Source: Acidobacteria bacterium RBG_13_68_16 (GTDB taxonomy: Bacteria > Acidobacteriota > Thermoanaerobaculia > Thermoanaerobaculales > Thermoanaerobaculaceae). Taken from it: a stretch of 46,633 bases of DNA. Positions 23,209 to 32,689 of this stretch are shown here, in pieces (the stretch's first letter is position 1; each line of letters starts with the position of its first letter). Both the position numbers and the translations under genes were made by a program. The notes under the pieces are model-generated. The model was not told the DNA's origin. It did not search any database and saw nothing but the letters and a program-made list of their open reading frames with translations. The stretch spans positions 1,295 to 47,927 of the forward strand of contig MEKI01000140.1 of assembly GCA_001766905.1 (NCBI GenBank), read 5' to 3'.

Positions 23209-24665
23209 CGCTGGCCGAGCTCGCTGCCACGTGCGGGGCGTCGCTGCGCGGCGCCGGTGCGGAGGCCACCGGCATCACGCACGTGGCGCAGGCGGTGCAG
23301 CCCGGGTGGGTGTTCGCCGCGCTCCCCGGCGCCAGGCACCACGGGATCGAGTTCGCAGCCGTAGCCCAGGAGCGCGGGGCGGTGGCGGTGCTCTCCGACC
23401 GCGACCCCGGCCCGCAGGCGGTCTGGCTTGCCGCGTCCAATCCACGACGGGCCACCGCGCTTGCGGCCTGGGCGCTCGCCGGCCACCCCGAGCGGCGCCT
23501 CCGGATGGTTGGGATCACCGGGACCAACGGCAAGAGCACGGTGGCCGACCTGGTCGGCAGAATCGCAGGGGCGGCCGGCGTGCCGAACGGCGTCTTCGGA
23601 ACCATCGCCCACACGTTGCCGGGCCGCAGCGAACGTGCCGTTCGCACCACGCCGGAGGCGACCGACCTCGCGCCGCTACTCGCCGAACTCGCCGACGGCG
23701 GCGGGCAGGTGGCGATCTTGGAGGTCTCCTCGCATGCTCTCAGCCTGGAGCGCGTCCACGGCCTCGAGTTCGACGTCGCCATCTGGACCAATTTGACCCG
23801 TGACCACCTCGACTTTCACCACGACCTCGAAGGCTATTTTGCGGCCAAGCAGCGGCTCGCGGACCTCCTGCGTCGTGAGCCTCCCGGCCGACGGGTGATC
23901 GGCGCCGACGACCCCTACATGGCACGGCTCGCGGCCTCGCCCCGGCCGGGGGACCTCACCTTCGGCCTCGGACCCGGCTGTACGGTCACCGCGACTGAAA
24001 CATCGCCAAGCCTCGAGGGCACGACGTTCATCCTTCGTGCACCGCTCGGCGATGCTCCCGCGCGCCTGCCGCTGGTCGGCGTGCACAACCTGCGGAACGC
24101 CCTCGCAGCAGTGGCCTGTGCCGTCGCCCTCGGCTGGAATCTCGAGGTGATCGTTCGCGGGCTAGAGGGCGCCGAGCCGCTGCCCGGACGGTTGGAGCCC
24201 GTGGCGGCGGGCACGCACTTCCCGGTATTTGTTGACTACGCCCACACGCCGGATGCACTCGAGAAGGTCCTGCTGGCGCTGCGCGACGTGGGCGAGGAAC
24301 GGCGCCTGGTCGTGGTGTTCGGGTGCGGCGGCGACCGTGATCCCGGCAAGCGCGCACCTATGGGTGAGGTGGTGGGCCGCCTTGCAGACGTGCCGATCAT
24401 CACCTCGGACAACCCGCGTTCGGAGGATCCGCAGGCGATCATCGATGCGGTTCTGGGCGGCGTGCGCGCCTCCGGCAACCCGCGTGCCCTCGCGATTCCC
24501 GACCGCCGCGAGGCGATCGGCGCGGCGCTCTCGCTCGCCGACGAGCGCTGCCTGGTGCTGGTCGCGGGCAAGGGGCACGAAACCGAGCAGATCTTCGCCG
24601 ACCGGAGCGTCCCCTTCGACGATCGCGCCGTGATCCGCGAGCTCGCCCGACGGAAGGGGGCGTGA
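23205..24665 (+). CDS. murE: UDP-MurNAc-tripeptide synthetase MurE (meso-DAP type)
   Basis: 486 residues from GTG 23205. Adds the third amino acid to UDP-MurNAc-L-Ala-D-Glu in the cytoplasm with ATP. The P-loop is GITGTNGKST (about 103-112), with TTPEATDL and EVSSHALSLERVHGLEFD typical of MurE. The specificity loop reads DNPR (402-405, TSDNPRSEDP), the signature for meso-diaminopimelate rather than lysine. GKGHE near the C-terminus is also conserved. Overlaps ftsI by 4 nt and murF by 1-4 nt. This fixes the peptidoglycan type of the organism as probably A1gamma, an inference from the motif. Confidence 0.96.
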   Translation: MTLAELAATCGASLRGAGAEATGITHVAQAVQPGWVFAALPGARHHGIEFAAVAQERGAVAVLSDRDPGPQAVWLAASNPRRATALAAWALAGHPERRLRMVGITGTNGKSTVADLVGRIAGAAGVPNGVFGTIAHTLPGRSERAVRTTPEATDLAPLLAELADGGGQVAILEVSSHALSLERVHGLEFDVAIWTNLTRDHLDFHHDLEGYFAAKQRLADLLRREPPGRRVIGADDPYMARLAASPRPGDLTFGLGPGCTVTATETSPSLEGTTFILRAPLGDAPARLPLVGVHNLRNALAAVACAVALGWNLEVIVRGLEGAEPLPGRLEPVAAGTHFPVFVDYAHTPDALEKVLLALRDVGEERRLVVVFGCGGDRDPGKRAPMGEVVGRLADVPIITSDNPRSEDPQAIIDAVLGGVRASGNPRALAIPDRREAIGAALSLADERCLVLVAGKGHETEQIFADRSVPFDDRAVIRELARRKGA

Positions 24666-26020
24666 TGCGCCGCTCGGTCACCGAACTCGCCGCGTTCCTG
24701 GGGGCCCGCCTAGAGGGCGAGGGGGGAAGGCGCGTGACGGGCGTGGCCATCGACTCACGTGCGGTGCGGCCGGGGGATCTCTTCGTCGCACTTCCGGGCG
24801 AACGGGTGGATGGTCACGAGTTCGTGGCACAGGCTGCGGGCGCCGGGGCGGCTGCGGCCCTCGTGAGCAGCCCGGTGGGCGCCGAGCTGCCACGGCTCGT
24901 CGTGCCAGACACACTTGCGGCGCTCCAGCGCCTCGCCCGGGCGGAGCGCGCTGGCGCGGCGTACCGGCTGGCCGCCGTTACCGGCTCGATCGGCAAGACC
25001 ACGACCAAAGAGTTTCTAGTCGCGCTCCTCGCGACCACGTTTTCGGTGGGTTTCACGAGCGGCAGCCGCAACTCGCAGGCCGGTTTCCCCGCGGAGCTCT
25101 GCAACCGTCCGGAGGGGATTGCATGGATGGTCGCCGAACTCGGCATGAACCACGCCGGCGAGCTCGACCGCCTGGGCGCCATTGCCGAGCCGGATGCGCT
25201 TCTGTACACGGTTGTCGCGCCGGTGCACCTCAAGTTCTTCCGCGATGTTGACGCGATCGCCGAAGCCAAGGCCGAGCTGATCCGCCACCTGCGATCCGAC
25301 GGCCTGCTTGTGCTCAACGCGGCCGACCGGAGGGTCGCCGGGTTCGCCGATCGCTTCGGTGGCAACGTCCTGCGCTACGGCGTGGCCGACGAGAGCGACC
25401 TCTGGCTCGAGGACTACCGGGAGAACGGCCTGCTGGGCTCGGCCTTCCGCCTCACCGGCCCGCTCGCCACCCTCGAGGTGACGTGGCCACTCCCCGGGCG
25501 CCATCAGGCCGACAATCTCCTGGCCGCCGCGACGCTGGCCCTGGCGGTGGGCGTCGCCCCGTCGGCGATCCCGCCGTGCGTGACTCGCCTCGCTCCGGCC
25601 CCAAGGCGCGGGGTGGTCCATGTGCTTGGTGGCAGCGGCATCACGCTGGTGGACGACAGCTACAACTCCTCGCCTCAGGCGGCGAGGGCAGGCCTCACCC
25701 TGCTCGCCGCCACGCGCGGCCGACGCATCGCGGTGCTGGGGGAGATGCTGGAGCTGGGACCCGACTCGCCCACCCTGCACCGGGAGGTGGGCCGGGCGGC
25801 CGCGGCGGCGGCGAACGTGGTCGTGGCGGTCGGTGGCGAGAGCGCGGCCGCGCTGGCACGCGCCGCGGAGGGTGCCGAAGCCCATCACATCGCCACGGCT
25901 ACGGAGGCCCTCGACCTGCTGCGCGGTTTGCTCCGGCCGGGCGATGTCGTGTTGGTGAAGGGATCACGCGGGATCGGTCTGGACCTTGTGGTTGACGGCC
26001 TGCGCGCGGGGGTGCGCTGA
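24665..26020 (+). CDS. murF: UDP-MurNAc-tripeptide-D-Ala-D-Ala ligase MurF
   Basis: 451 residues from ATG 24665, sharing its A with the murE stop; GTG 24662 is an alternative with a 4-nt overlap. Adds D-Ala-D-Ala to complete the pentapeptide. ATP-binding motif VTGSIGKTTTKEF (106-115 core), then GSRNSQAGFP, ELGMNHAGELDRL and the C-terminal DSYNSSPQAARAGL are MurF signatures. All catalytic blocks seem intact. The ddl gene that makes D-Ala-D-Ala is not in this cluster and must lie elsewhere. Confidence 0.96.
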   Translation: MRRSVTELAAFLGARLEGEGGRRVTGVAIDSRAVRPGDLFVALPGERVDGHEFVAQAAGAGAAAALVSSPVGAELPRLVVPDTLAALQRLARAERAGAAYRLAAVTGSIGKTTTKEFLVALLATTFSVGFTSGSRNSQAGFPAELCNRPEGIAWMVAELGMNHAGELDRLGAIAEPDALLYTVVAPVHLKFFRDVDAIAEAKAELIRHLRSDGLLVLNAADRRVAGFADRFGGNVLRYGVADESDLWLEDYRENGLLGSAFRLTGPLATLEVTWPLPGRHQADNLLAAATLALAVGVAPSAIPPCVTRLAPAPRRGVVHVLGGSGITLVDDSYNSSPQAARAGLTLLAATRGRRIAVLGEMLELGPDSPTLHREVGRAAAAAANVVVAVGGESAAALARAAEGAEAHHIATATEALDLLRGLLRPGDVVLVKGSRGIGLDLVVDGLRAGVR

Positions 26021-27105
26021 TGCTGTACTGGTTGCTCTACGAACTGCACGTCGTATGGGGTCCCCTGAATGTCTTTCGCTACATCACCTTCAGGGCGGCA
26101 CTCGCGATCCTGACGGCGGTCGTGGTCGGAATCGCCCTCGGACCGCCGCTCATCCGCCTCCTGCGCGAGCGCCAGATAGGCCAGGCCATCCGGGAGGAGG
26201 GACCCGCGTCCCACCACGCCAAGGCCGGCACCCCCACCATGGGTGGGCTGTTGATCCTGGGAGCCATCGTCGCCCCGATCCTGCTGTGGGGCGATCTCAC
26301 CGAGCCGTGGGTCTGGGTGGTCATGCTCACGACGCTGCTCTTCGGCGCCATCGGACTCCTCGACGACCTCCTGAAGGTGCGGCGTGGCAGGAACCTCGGG
26401 CTGCGCGCCTGGCAGAAGCTCGGACTGCAGCTAGCCGTGGCGCTTCTGGCAGCGGTCGCGATCCGCCTCGTAGCCGGAAACTCTCCCTACGCCGGGGAGC
26501 TGGTGGCGCCCTTCTTTAAGAACGTCCACGTGAACCTCGGGATCCTCTACGTCCCGTTCATCGCACTGGTGCTGGTCGGATCCTCCAATGCCGTGAACCT
26601 GACCGACGGCCTGGACGGACTCGCCATCGGCTCGGTTCTCATCGCGTTCGGCACCTACACGGTCTTCACCTACCTGGCGGGCAACGCGAGGCTCGCAAGG
26701 TACCTGCAGATCCCCTCGGTTCCCGGGGCCGGTGAGGTGACTGTCTTCTGCGCCGCGATGGTCGGCGCCTCGCTCGCGTTCCTCTGGTTCAACTGCCACC
26801 CGGCGCAGCTCTTCATGGGAGACGTCGGGTCGCTGGCACTCGGCGCCGCGATCGGCTGCACCGCTGCGATCACCAAGCAGGAGCTTGCGCTGGTAGTGGT
26901 GGGTGGGCTCTTCGTGGCCGAGGCGCTCTCGGTGATTCTGCAGGTGGTCAGCTTCAAGACCCGGGGCAAGCGGGTTTTCCGCATGTCCCCCCTGCACCAC
27001 CACTTCGAGCTCTCCGGGTGGGCCGAGACCCAGGTGGTGGTGCGTTTCTGGATCGTCGCGGGCATGTTCGCCCTGATGGGACTGGCGACGCTGAAGCTAA
27101 GATGA
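26020..27105 (+). CDS. mraY: Phospho-MurNAc-pentapeptide transferase MraY
   Basis: 361 residues, about ten membrane helices. Transfers phospho-MurNAc-pentapeptide to undecaprenyl phosphate to form lipid I at the inner membrane. Conserved cytoplasmic-loop residues are present: GTPTMGG (about 70-76), DDLLKVRRGRNLGL with the Asp pair 115-116, NLTDGLDGL (193-201), MGDVGSLALG and MSPLHHHFEL. Overlaps murF by 1 nt and murD by 4 nt (ATGA). Confidence 0.97.
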   Translation: MLYWLLYELHVVWGPLNVFRYITFRAALAILTAVVVGIALGPPLIRLLRERQIGQAIREEGPASHHAKAGTPTMGGLLILGAIVAPILLWGDLTEPWVWVVMLTTLLFGAIGLLDDLLKVRRGRNLGLRAWQKLGLQLAVALLAAVAIRLVAGNSPYAGELVAPFFKNVHVNLGILYVPFIALVLVGSSNAVNLTDGLDGLAIGSVLIAFGTYTVFTYLAGNARLARYLQIPSVPGAGEVTVFCAAMVGASLAFLWFNCHPAQLFMGDVGSLALGAAIGCTAAITKQELALVVVGGLFVAEALSVILQVVSFKTRGKRVFRMSPLHHHFELSGWAETQVVVRFWIVAGMFALMGLATLKLR

Positions 27106-28442
27106 GCACGATCACCCCCTCTTGCGCTGTCGTTGTCGGCCTCGGGGTCTCCGGGGTCGCGGCCGCCACCCTTCTCGCAAGCCAGGGGTGGACGGTGACA
27201 GCCAACGACCGTGCCACTCCCTCCGAGCTCGCTGCCCGGCTGACAACGCTTCCCGCCGGCGTCACCGTGGTGACGGGCGGGCATTCCCTGGAGCTGCTCG
27301 ACGGGGTCGCTCTGGTGGTGGCCTCGCCGGGGGTGCCGTGGGAGCTCCCGCTGCTTGCCGAGGCGCGGCGGAGGGGGATCGAGGTCATCGCCGAGGTGGA
27401 GCTGGCCTCACGCGCTCTGCCCCGCGTACCGATCGTCGCCGTGACAGGTTCCAACGGCAAGACTACCGTGACCTCGCTGCTGGGGGCGATCGGGGCCGCC
27501 GCCGGGTGGCGGGTCGGGGTAGGCGGCAACATCGGCACTGCTGCCAGCGAGCTCGCCCTCGCCAGCGGATGGGACGCGGTGGTCCTCGAGCTTTCCTCCT
27601 TCCAGCTCGAGGGGTGCACGACGCTCCGCCCGCGCGTCGGTGTGCTGCTCAATGTCTCTCCGGACCACCTAGACCGGCACCCCACCATGGCCAGCTACCT
27701 CGCGGCCAAAGCGCGGATCTTCGCGCATCAGCTCGCCGACGACTTCGCGGTGCTCAACGCCGACGATCCCACGCTCGCCGGCCTGCAGGTCCCCTCGCGC
27801 ACAGTTTTCTTTTCCCTCTCGAAGCAAGGCGCAGAGGCGCACCTCGCAGGCGATTCCCTGGTGCTCGGAGGCGAGCTGCTGCTCCGGCGCGCCGAGCTGC
27901 CTCTCCTGGGCGACCACAACGTCGCCAACGCCCTCGCCGCCGCCCTTGCGGCCAGCCGACTGGGTGTTCCCACGACGGCAATCGCACGCGCGCTGCGAAG
28001 CGCGTCGGCTCTCCCGCACCGCCACCAGGTCGTGGCCGAGACGGGCGGCGTGCGCTGGGTGGACGACTCAAAGGGAACCAACATCGGGGCCACCGCCGCG
28101 GGGCTCGCCGGCTACGCGTCCGGCACGATCCATCTCATCCTGGGCGGCCTCGGCAAGGGACAGGACTTCCGGCAGCTGCGTCCCGCGGCGGAGGGCCGGC
28201 TCGCTCACATCTACCTGATAGGTGAGGCGGCCGAGGAGATCGCCGTGGCCCTTGCCGGCTCCGCACCGATCGAGTCGTGCGGCACCCTCGAGGAGGCGGT
28301 GCGCAGGGCTGCCGACCGCGCTCGCCCAGGCGATGTAGTTCTGCTCTCACCGGCGTGCGCATCCTTCGACCAGTTCCGCAACTATGAACACCGCGGCGAC
28401 GAGTTCGCCCGCCTGGTGCGGTCGGCGGCGGGGAGCGTCTGA
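27102..28442 (+). CDS. murD: UDP-MurNAc-L-Ala D-Glu ligase MurD
   Basis: 446 residues from ATG 27102, overlapping mraY by 4 nt. Adds D-glutamate to UDP-MurNAc-L-Ala. N-terminal Rossmann motif VVGLGVSGVAAA, ATP P-loop AVTGSNGKTTVTS (GSNGKTT 116-122), ELSSFQLEG, NVSPDHLDRH, and the C-terminal WVDDSKGTNIGAT and LSPACASFDQFRNYEHRGDEF are standard MurD blocks. The longer frame from 27018 lies within mraY. Confidence 0.97.
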   Translation: MSTITPSCAVVVGLGVSGVAAATLLASQGWTVTANDRATPSELAARLTTLPAGVTVVTGGHSLELLDGVALVVASPGVPWELPLLAEARRRGIEVIAEVELASRALPRVPIVAVTGSNGKTTVTSLLGAIGAAAGWRVGVGGNIGTAASELALASGWDAVVLELSSFQLEGCTTLRPRVGVLLNVSPDHLDRHPTMASYLAAKARIFAHQLADDFAVLNADDPTLAGLQVPSRTVFFSLSKQGAEAHLAGDSLVLGGELLLRRAELPLLGDHNVANALAAALAASRLGVPTTAIARALRSASALPHRHQVVAETGGVRWVDDSKGTNIGATAAGLAGYASGTIHLILGGLGKGQDFRQLRPAAEGRLAHIYLIGEAAEEIAVALAGSAPIESCGTLEEAVRRAADRARPGDVVLLSPACASFDQFRNYEHRGDEFARLVRSAAGSV

Positions 28443-29518
28443 TGCCGAGGACCCGCCGAATCGATCACCTCCTGCTTGCCGCGACGATGCTCGCCGCCGC
28501 CATCGGGGTGGTGATGGTCGGCTCCGCCTCGGGACCGCTGGCCCGGGAGTACTATCACCTCTCGGAGTACGAGTTCGCCCTGCGGCAGTTCGTCGCCGTG
28601 ATCCTCGGCACCGCCGGCATGCTCGCCGCGACGTTCGTGCCTCTCGACAAGCTCACGACCTGGAAGGTCGCGCTTCCGCTCCTCCTCGCAACCTGGGCGG
28701 TGCTGATCGCGGCGTTTCTCCAGGCGCCGGTCGCAGGCACGCACCGCTGGCTGCAGCTGCCGGTGAGCTCCATCCAGCCCTCCGCCGTCGCCAAGGTCAC
28801 TCTTCCCCTCGCGCTCGCCTCCCTGTTGGCGCGGCCGCAGCCCGGGCGCAAGGAGCGCCGGAGCGCACACCGGCTGGCGCTGGGACTCACCGGCGTGACA
28901 GTGGGCCTGGTGCTGATCGAGCCCGACCTGGGCTCCGCCGTTCTGCTCCTCGTCGCGGCGGCAACCGTGCTTCTGCTGGCGGAGGTTCCATGGCGCACGC
29001 TGGTCGGTTTCGGCGCCGCGGCCGTCGCAGTCGTCCTGGTGGCAGTCGCCATCAAGCCGTACCGGGTGGAGCGGTTGCGCGCGTTCTTCGGAGATACCAG
29101 CTACCAGGTGCAGCAGTCGCTGATTGCCATCGGCGGTGGCGGTCTCATCGGGCGCGGGCCGGGTGAAAGTCTGCAAAAGCTGTTCTACCTGCCGCAACCT
29201 CACACCGACTTCATCTTCGCGGTCATCGGCGAGGAGCTGGGGTTCGCGGGGGCGGCAGTCACGCTTGCACTGTTGGGGCTCATCGCAGCCCGCGCGCTTC
29301 TGGCCGCGTGGCGCGCCAACACCGTGGCCGCAGGCCTGCTCGCCAGCGGCCTCGCGGTGACGCTCGCGGTCCAGGCTCTGCTCAACGTCTCGGTCTGCCT
29401 GAATCTTCTGCCGGCAAAGGGCCTTCCCCTTCCGCTGCTCTCGGCCGGAGGCTCCGACACGATGGTCACCATGGTGGCCGTCGGCTTGCTGCTCAACGTG
29501 GGCAAGGAGGGGACGTGA
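28442..29518 (+). CDS. ftsW: Septal peptidoglycan glycosyltransferase FtsW (SEDS family)
   Basis: 358 residues with about ten membrane helices. Polymerises lipid II at the septum with FtsI. The catalytic-loop region PQPHTDFIFAVIGEELG is intact, including the Asp considered essential in SEDS proteins. GGGLIGRGPGES and LLPAKGLPLPLLSAGGS are typical. One conserved motif differs: the usual QPSE/QPAE-x-xK after helix 3 reads QPSAVAK (about residues 115-121), with Ala for the acidic residue. FtsW rather than RodA is chosen from its position between murD and murG. Overlaps both neighbours (TGATG and GTGA). Confidence 0.94.
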   Translation: MPRTRRIDHLLLAATMLAAAIGVVMVGSASGPLAREYYHLSEYEFALRQFVAVILGTAGMLAATFVPLDKLTTWKVALPLLLATWAVLIAAFLQAPVAGTHRWLQLPVSSIQPSAVAKVTLPLALASLLARPQPGRKERRSAHRLALGLTGVTVGLVLIEPDLGSAVLLLVAAATVLLLAEVPWRTLVGFGAAAVAVVLVAVAIKPYRVERLRAFFGDTSYQVQQSLIAIGGGGLIGRGPGESLQKLFYLPQPHTDFIFAVIGEELGFAGAAVTLALLGLIAARALLAAWRANTVAAGLLASGLAVTLAVQALLNVSVCLNLLPAKGLPLPLLSAGGSDTMVTMVAVGLLLNVGKEGT

Positions 29519-30603
29519 CCCGGGTCGCGATCGCCGGCGGCGGCACCGGAGGCCACCTGTTCCCCGGACTCGCGGTGGCCGAGGAGCTCGCACGCGCGGG
29601 CGTGGCCGTCTTCTGGCTTGGCGCGCGTCGCGGCCTCGAGGCGATCCGCGTTCCGCAGGCCGGCATCCCGTTGCGGCTCCTCGCGGTGACCGGCGCCGCA
29701 GCGCGCTCGCCGGGTGCTCAACTGTGCGCGGCGCTCCGCGTGGCGCCCGCGACGCTCCAGGCCGCGACCTACCTGCTGCGCCAGGGGGCGGGAGCCGTCC
29801 TCGCGGTCGGGGGATACGCCTCGTTGCCCGGCGGCGTGGCCGCCGGAATGCTCGGGATCCCGGTCATACTCCAGGAGCAGAACGCCCTCCCAGGTCTCTC
29901 GAACCGCCTGCTGGCGCCGTGGTGCGTCACGGTCGCTTGCGGTTTCGAGGCGGCAGTGTCCGCGTTCGCCTCGCTTCCGGCGCGCTGGACGGGCAACCCG
30001 GTGCGCGCCGAGTTCTTCTCCGTGCCCTCGCCACCCCTGGAGCCTCTCGCCGTGCTCGTCATCGGCGGCAGCCAGGGCTCGGTGTTCCTCAACGCCCTCC
30101 TCCCCGAGACGCTCGCCCGGCTCATCCCGGGCACCCCGCTCCCGCGAGTCATCCACCAGTCCGGCGAGCGGTGGGAGGCCGAGGTGCGGCAGCGCTACGC
30201 CTCCGCCGGCGTGGCGGCCGAGGTCGTCCCCTTCCTGGAGCGGCCGGCGGAGGCTTTGGCCCGGGCCGCGCTGGTAGTTGCGCGGGCTGGCGCCCTCACG
30301 CTCTCGGAGCTCGCGGCCGCGCGCCGGGCTGCACTCTTGGTGCCGTTCGCTGCGGCCGCCGGAGGGCATCAACTCGCCAACGCCCGCGCCTACGCCGCCA
30401 CCGACGCCGCGGAGGTGCTCGAGGAGCGGGAGGCCACCCCCGGGCGCACCGCGGCCCTCCTCGCCCAGCTGCTCGCCTCCCCCGCTCGGCTGGTCGACCG
30501 GGGTCGGGCCGCAGCGCGGCTCGCCCGCCCGGACGCCGCGAGAGAGGTCGCGCGCCTGGTCCTCGAGGCTGCTCGCTCCGAGGGCCGCGGAGGTGCCCTT
30601 TGA
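29515..30603 (+). CDS. murG: UDP-GlcNAc transferase MurG (lipid II synthase)
   Basis: 362 residues from GTG 29515, with AAGGAGG (29504-29510) 4 nt upstream. Adds GlcNAc to lipid I on the inner membrane face. The N-domain loop GGGTGGHLFPGLA, GGYASLPGG and QEQNALPGLSNRL, and the C-domain GGSQGSVFLN and ARAGALTLSELAA, are MurG signatures. Overlaps ftsW by 4 nt and murC by 4 nt. The longer frame from 29308 lies inside ftsW and is rejected. Confidence 0.96.
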   Translation: MTRVAIAGGGTGGHLFPGLAVAEELARAGVAVFWLGARRGLEAIRVPQAGIPLRLLAVTGAAARSPGAQLCAALRVAPATLQAATYLLRQGAGAVLAVGGYASLPGGVAAGMLGIPVILQEQNALPGLSNRLLAPWCVTVACGFEAAVSAFASLPARWTGNPVRAEFFSVPSPPLEPLAVLVIGGSQGSVFLNALLPETLARLIPGTPLPRVIHQSGERWEAEVRQRYASAGVAAEVVPFLERPAEALARAALVVARAGALTLSELAAARRAALLVPFAAAAGGHQLANARAYAATDAAEVLEEREATPGRTAALLAQLLASPARLVDRGRAAARLARPDAAREVARLVLEAARSEGRGGAL

Positions 30604-31976
30604 ACTTCGGGCACGTTCGCCACATCCACTTCGCCGGGATCGGGGGCGCCGGCATGTGCGGCCTGGCCGAGCTCCTCCACGGAGAGGGGTTCGAGGTCTC
30701 CGGGTGCGATCTCGCCGCCAGTGAGACAACCGCCCGTCTGGAGACGCTCGGCATCAAGGTGGCCCTCGGTCACGCACCCGACCACCTGGCTGGCGTGCAG
30801 GTGCTTGTGATCTCGTCGGCGGTGCCCGGCACGAACCCGGAGCTGGATGCGGCCCGCAGCCGCGGCATTCCGGTCATCAGGCGCGCCGAGATGCTCGGGG
30901 AGATCTCTCGCATTAAGTGGGGGATCGCCGTAGCCGGCACACACGGCAAGACCACGACCACCTCGCTGACCGGTTTCGTGCTCACCCGGGCCGGGCTCGA
31001 CCCCACGGTGGTGGTGGGCGGCCGGATGCACTTCCTCGGCGCCCACGCACGTTTGGGGCACTCCGAGTACCTAGTGTGCGAGGCCGACGAGTTCGACCGT
31101 TCCTTCCTTGCCCTCTCCCCGGTACTGGCACTGATCACCAACGTGGAGCCGGAACACCTGGACACCTACGGCTCGATCGACGCCATGGAAGAGGCATTCG
31201 TCACCTTCGCCAACCGTGTGCCCTTCTACGGCGCCACGATCGCCTGTCTTGACGACGCTGGCGTTCGCCGCCTCCTCCCGCGCTTCTCCCGCCGGACCGT
31301 GACGTTCGGATTCTCCCCTCAGGCCGAGGTTCATGGGAGAGAGCCCCGGTTCTCGAGCACCGGTGCCGATTGTCACGTGGTGGAGCGGGGAAGGGAACTT
31401 GGCGAGCTCTCGCTCTCGCTTCCCGGTCGGCACATGCTCTCCAATGCGCTGGGCGCCACGGCGGCTGCGCTCGAGATCGGCGTGGAGTTCGCCCAGATCG
31501 CGACAGCGGTCGCTGCTTTCACCGGCGTTGCCCGTCGCTTCGAGCGAAAAGGGGAGCGCGGCGGCGTGGGGCTGGTTGACGACTACGCTCACCACCCCAG
31601 CGAGGTCGCGGCTACACTGCAAGCCGCTCGGCAGAGCTTCCCCGACGCCCGGCTGGTCGTGGCCTTCCAGCCGCACCTCTTCTCCAGAACGAAGGCGTTC
31701 GCGCGTGAGTTCGGCGAGGCCTTGCTCGCGGCCGACGTTGTGCTGGTACTCCCCATCTATCCGGCCCGCGAGCAGCCGATCTCGGGAGTTACTCATGAAC
31801 TGGTGGTGGAGGCCGCGCATGCGTCGGGGCACCGCAGGGTTTTCGGTGCCGCCTCGTTCCAGGAGGCCCTCGCCGCCCTGAACGACCTTCTCCGGCCCGG
31901 TGACGTGCTGCTCACGATGGGTGCGGGGGACGTTGTGCGCCTCGGGGAGTCCTGGCTCGCCGGAGGTTCACGATGA
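30600..31976 (+). CDS. murC: UDP-MurNAc-L-alanine ligase MurC
   Basis: 458 residues. The start is TTG 30600, overlapping the murG stop (TTGA) and preceded by GGAGG (30589-30593) at 6 nt; no ATG or GTG is suitably placed. The in-frame opening back to 29724 is a shadow within murG. N-terminal HFAGIGGAGMCGLAELL, the P-loop AGTHGKTTTT (113-121 core), EADEFDRSFL, NVEPEHLDTY and DDYAHHPSEV are all intact. Adds L-Ala to UDP-MurNAc. In many genomes murB and ddl follow; here ftsQ follows directly. Confidence 0.96.
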   Translation: MNFGHVRHIHFAGIGGAGMCGLAELLHGEGFEVSGCDLAASETTARLETLGIKVALGHAPDHLAGVQVLVISSAVPGTNPELDAARSRGIPVIRRAEMLGEISRIKWGIAVAGTHGKTTTTSLTGFVLTRAGLDPTVVVGGRMHFLGAHARLGHSEYLVCEADEFDRSFLALSPVLALITNVEPEHLDTYGSIDAMEEAFVTFANRVPFYGATIACLDDAGVRRLLPRFSRRTVTFGFSPQAEVHGREPRFSSTGADCHVVERGRELGELSLSLPGRHMLSNALGATAAALEIGVEFAQIATAVAAFTGVARRFERKGERGGVGLVDDYAHHPSEVAATLQAARQSFPDARLVVAFQPHLFSRTKAFAREFGEALLAADVVLVLPIYPAREQPISGVTHELVVEAAHASGHRRVFGAASFQEALAALNDLLRPGDVLLTMGAGDVVRLGESWLAGGSR

Positions 31977-32689
31977 GCGGAATCGTGCGCCACCGACGGC
32001 TCTGGAGGCGGCTCGCGACCCGTGCGCTGCCGGTGCTTGCCGTGCTCGCGCTCACCGCGACGCTCGCCGTCGCACTGCAGGTCCGCGAGGTGCACGTGGT
32101 TGGCATTCACCGCTTCCCCGCACGAGAGGTCGAAACGGTCCTCCGCTCGGCACTTGGAACCCCGACAGTTGCTGCACGGGCGAGCGAGCTGCGCTCGAGG
32201 GTACGGGCCCTGGCCTGGGTGGCTGATGCTACCGTACGCGTCTCCCTCGACGGGGTGGTGACCTGTGCCGTCGTCGAGCGTGTGCCAGTCGCGGTGGCCG
32301 TCGATCAGGGGGTACCCCGACTGCTGGACCGTGAGGGGCATCTCCTCGCTCCCGCCGCGCCCGGCACAAACCTTCTTGAACTGGACGGTTTCGGCGCTTA
32401 CCCCGAGGAGCGCGCCTCGGTCCTGGCTGCGGCCACGCAGCTCGAGCGATGCTGGAACGACAGCCTGCGCCGGATCGATCGCCTGGCATCCCACGATGTC
32501 GTGCTCGGCTTCGCCAGCACTCCATTTCCCGTCCTTGCCGACCCCGACAACCCCCAGGCGCTGGTAGGTGCCCGCAGGGTCCTCGACTCGTGGCTCGCGA
32601 GTCGCTTGCCGACGCCCCTGCGGGTCGATGCCCGTGTGCCCGGACGAGTTGCCGTGCTCCCGGCGCCTCCGCCCGAGGAGACCGACTAA
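31973..32689 (+). CDS. ftsQ: Cell division protein FtsQ (POTRA domain)
   Basis: 238 residues. Short basic cytoplasmic tail (RHRRLWRRLATR), membrane helix about 18-36 (ALPVLAVLALTATLAVALQ), POTRA domain about 37-105 (VREVHVVGIHRFPAREVETVL, WVADATVRVSLDG) and the FtsQ beta domain (VVERVPVAVAVDQGVPRLLDREG). Scaffold joining FtsL/FtsB to the divisome in the periplasm. Overlaps murC by 4 nt (ATGA) and ftsA by 1 nt (TAATG). Confidence 0.93.
   Translation: MSGIVRHRRLWRRLATRALPVLAVLALTATLAVALQVREVHVVGIHRFPAREVETVLRSALGTPTVAARASELRSRVRALAWVADATVRVSLDGVVTCAVVERVPVAVAVDQGVPRLLDREGHLLAPAAPGTNLLELDGFGAYPEERASVLAAATQLERCWNDSLRRIDRLASHDVVLGFASTPFPVLADPDNPQALVGARRVLDSWLASRLPTPLRVDARVPGRVAVLPAPPPEETD

Noticed and set aside
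24678-24914. Minus-strand frames in murE/murF and similar shadows across the dcw cluster
   Set aside because: All are antisense to intact, recognised genes and show Arg/Pro/Ser-rich translation.
29724-30599. N-terminal extension of murC by nearly 300 codons
   Set aside because: It lies inside murG in another frame and is low-complexity Arg/Pro/Gly; TTG 30600 with GGAGG gives a normal MurC.
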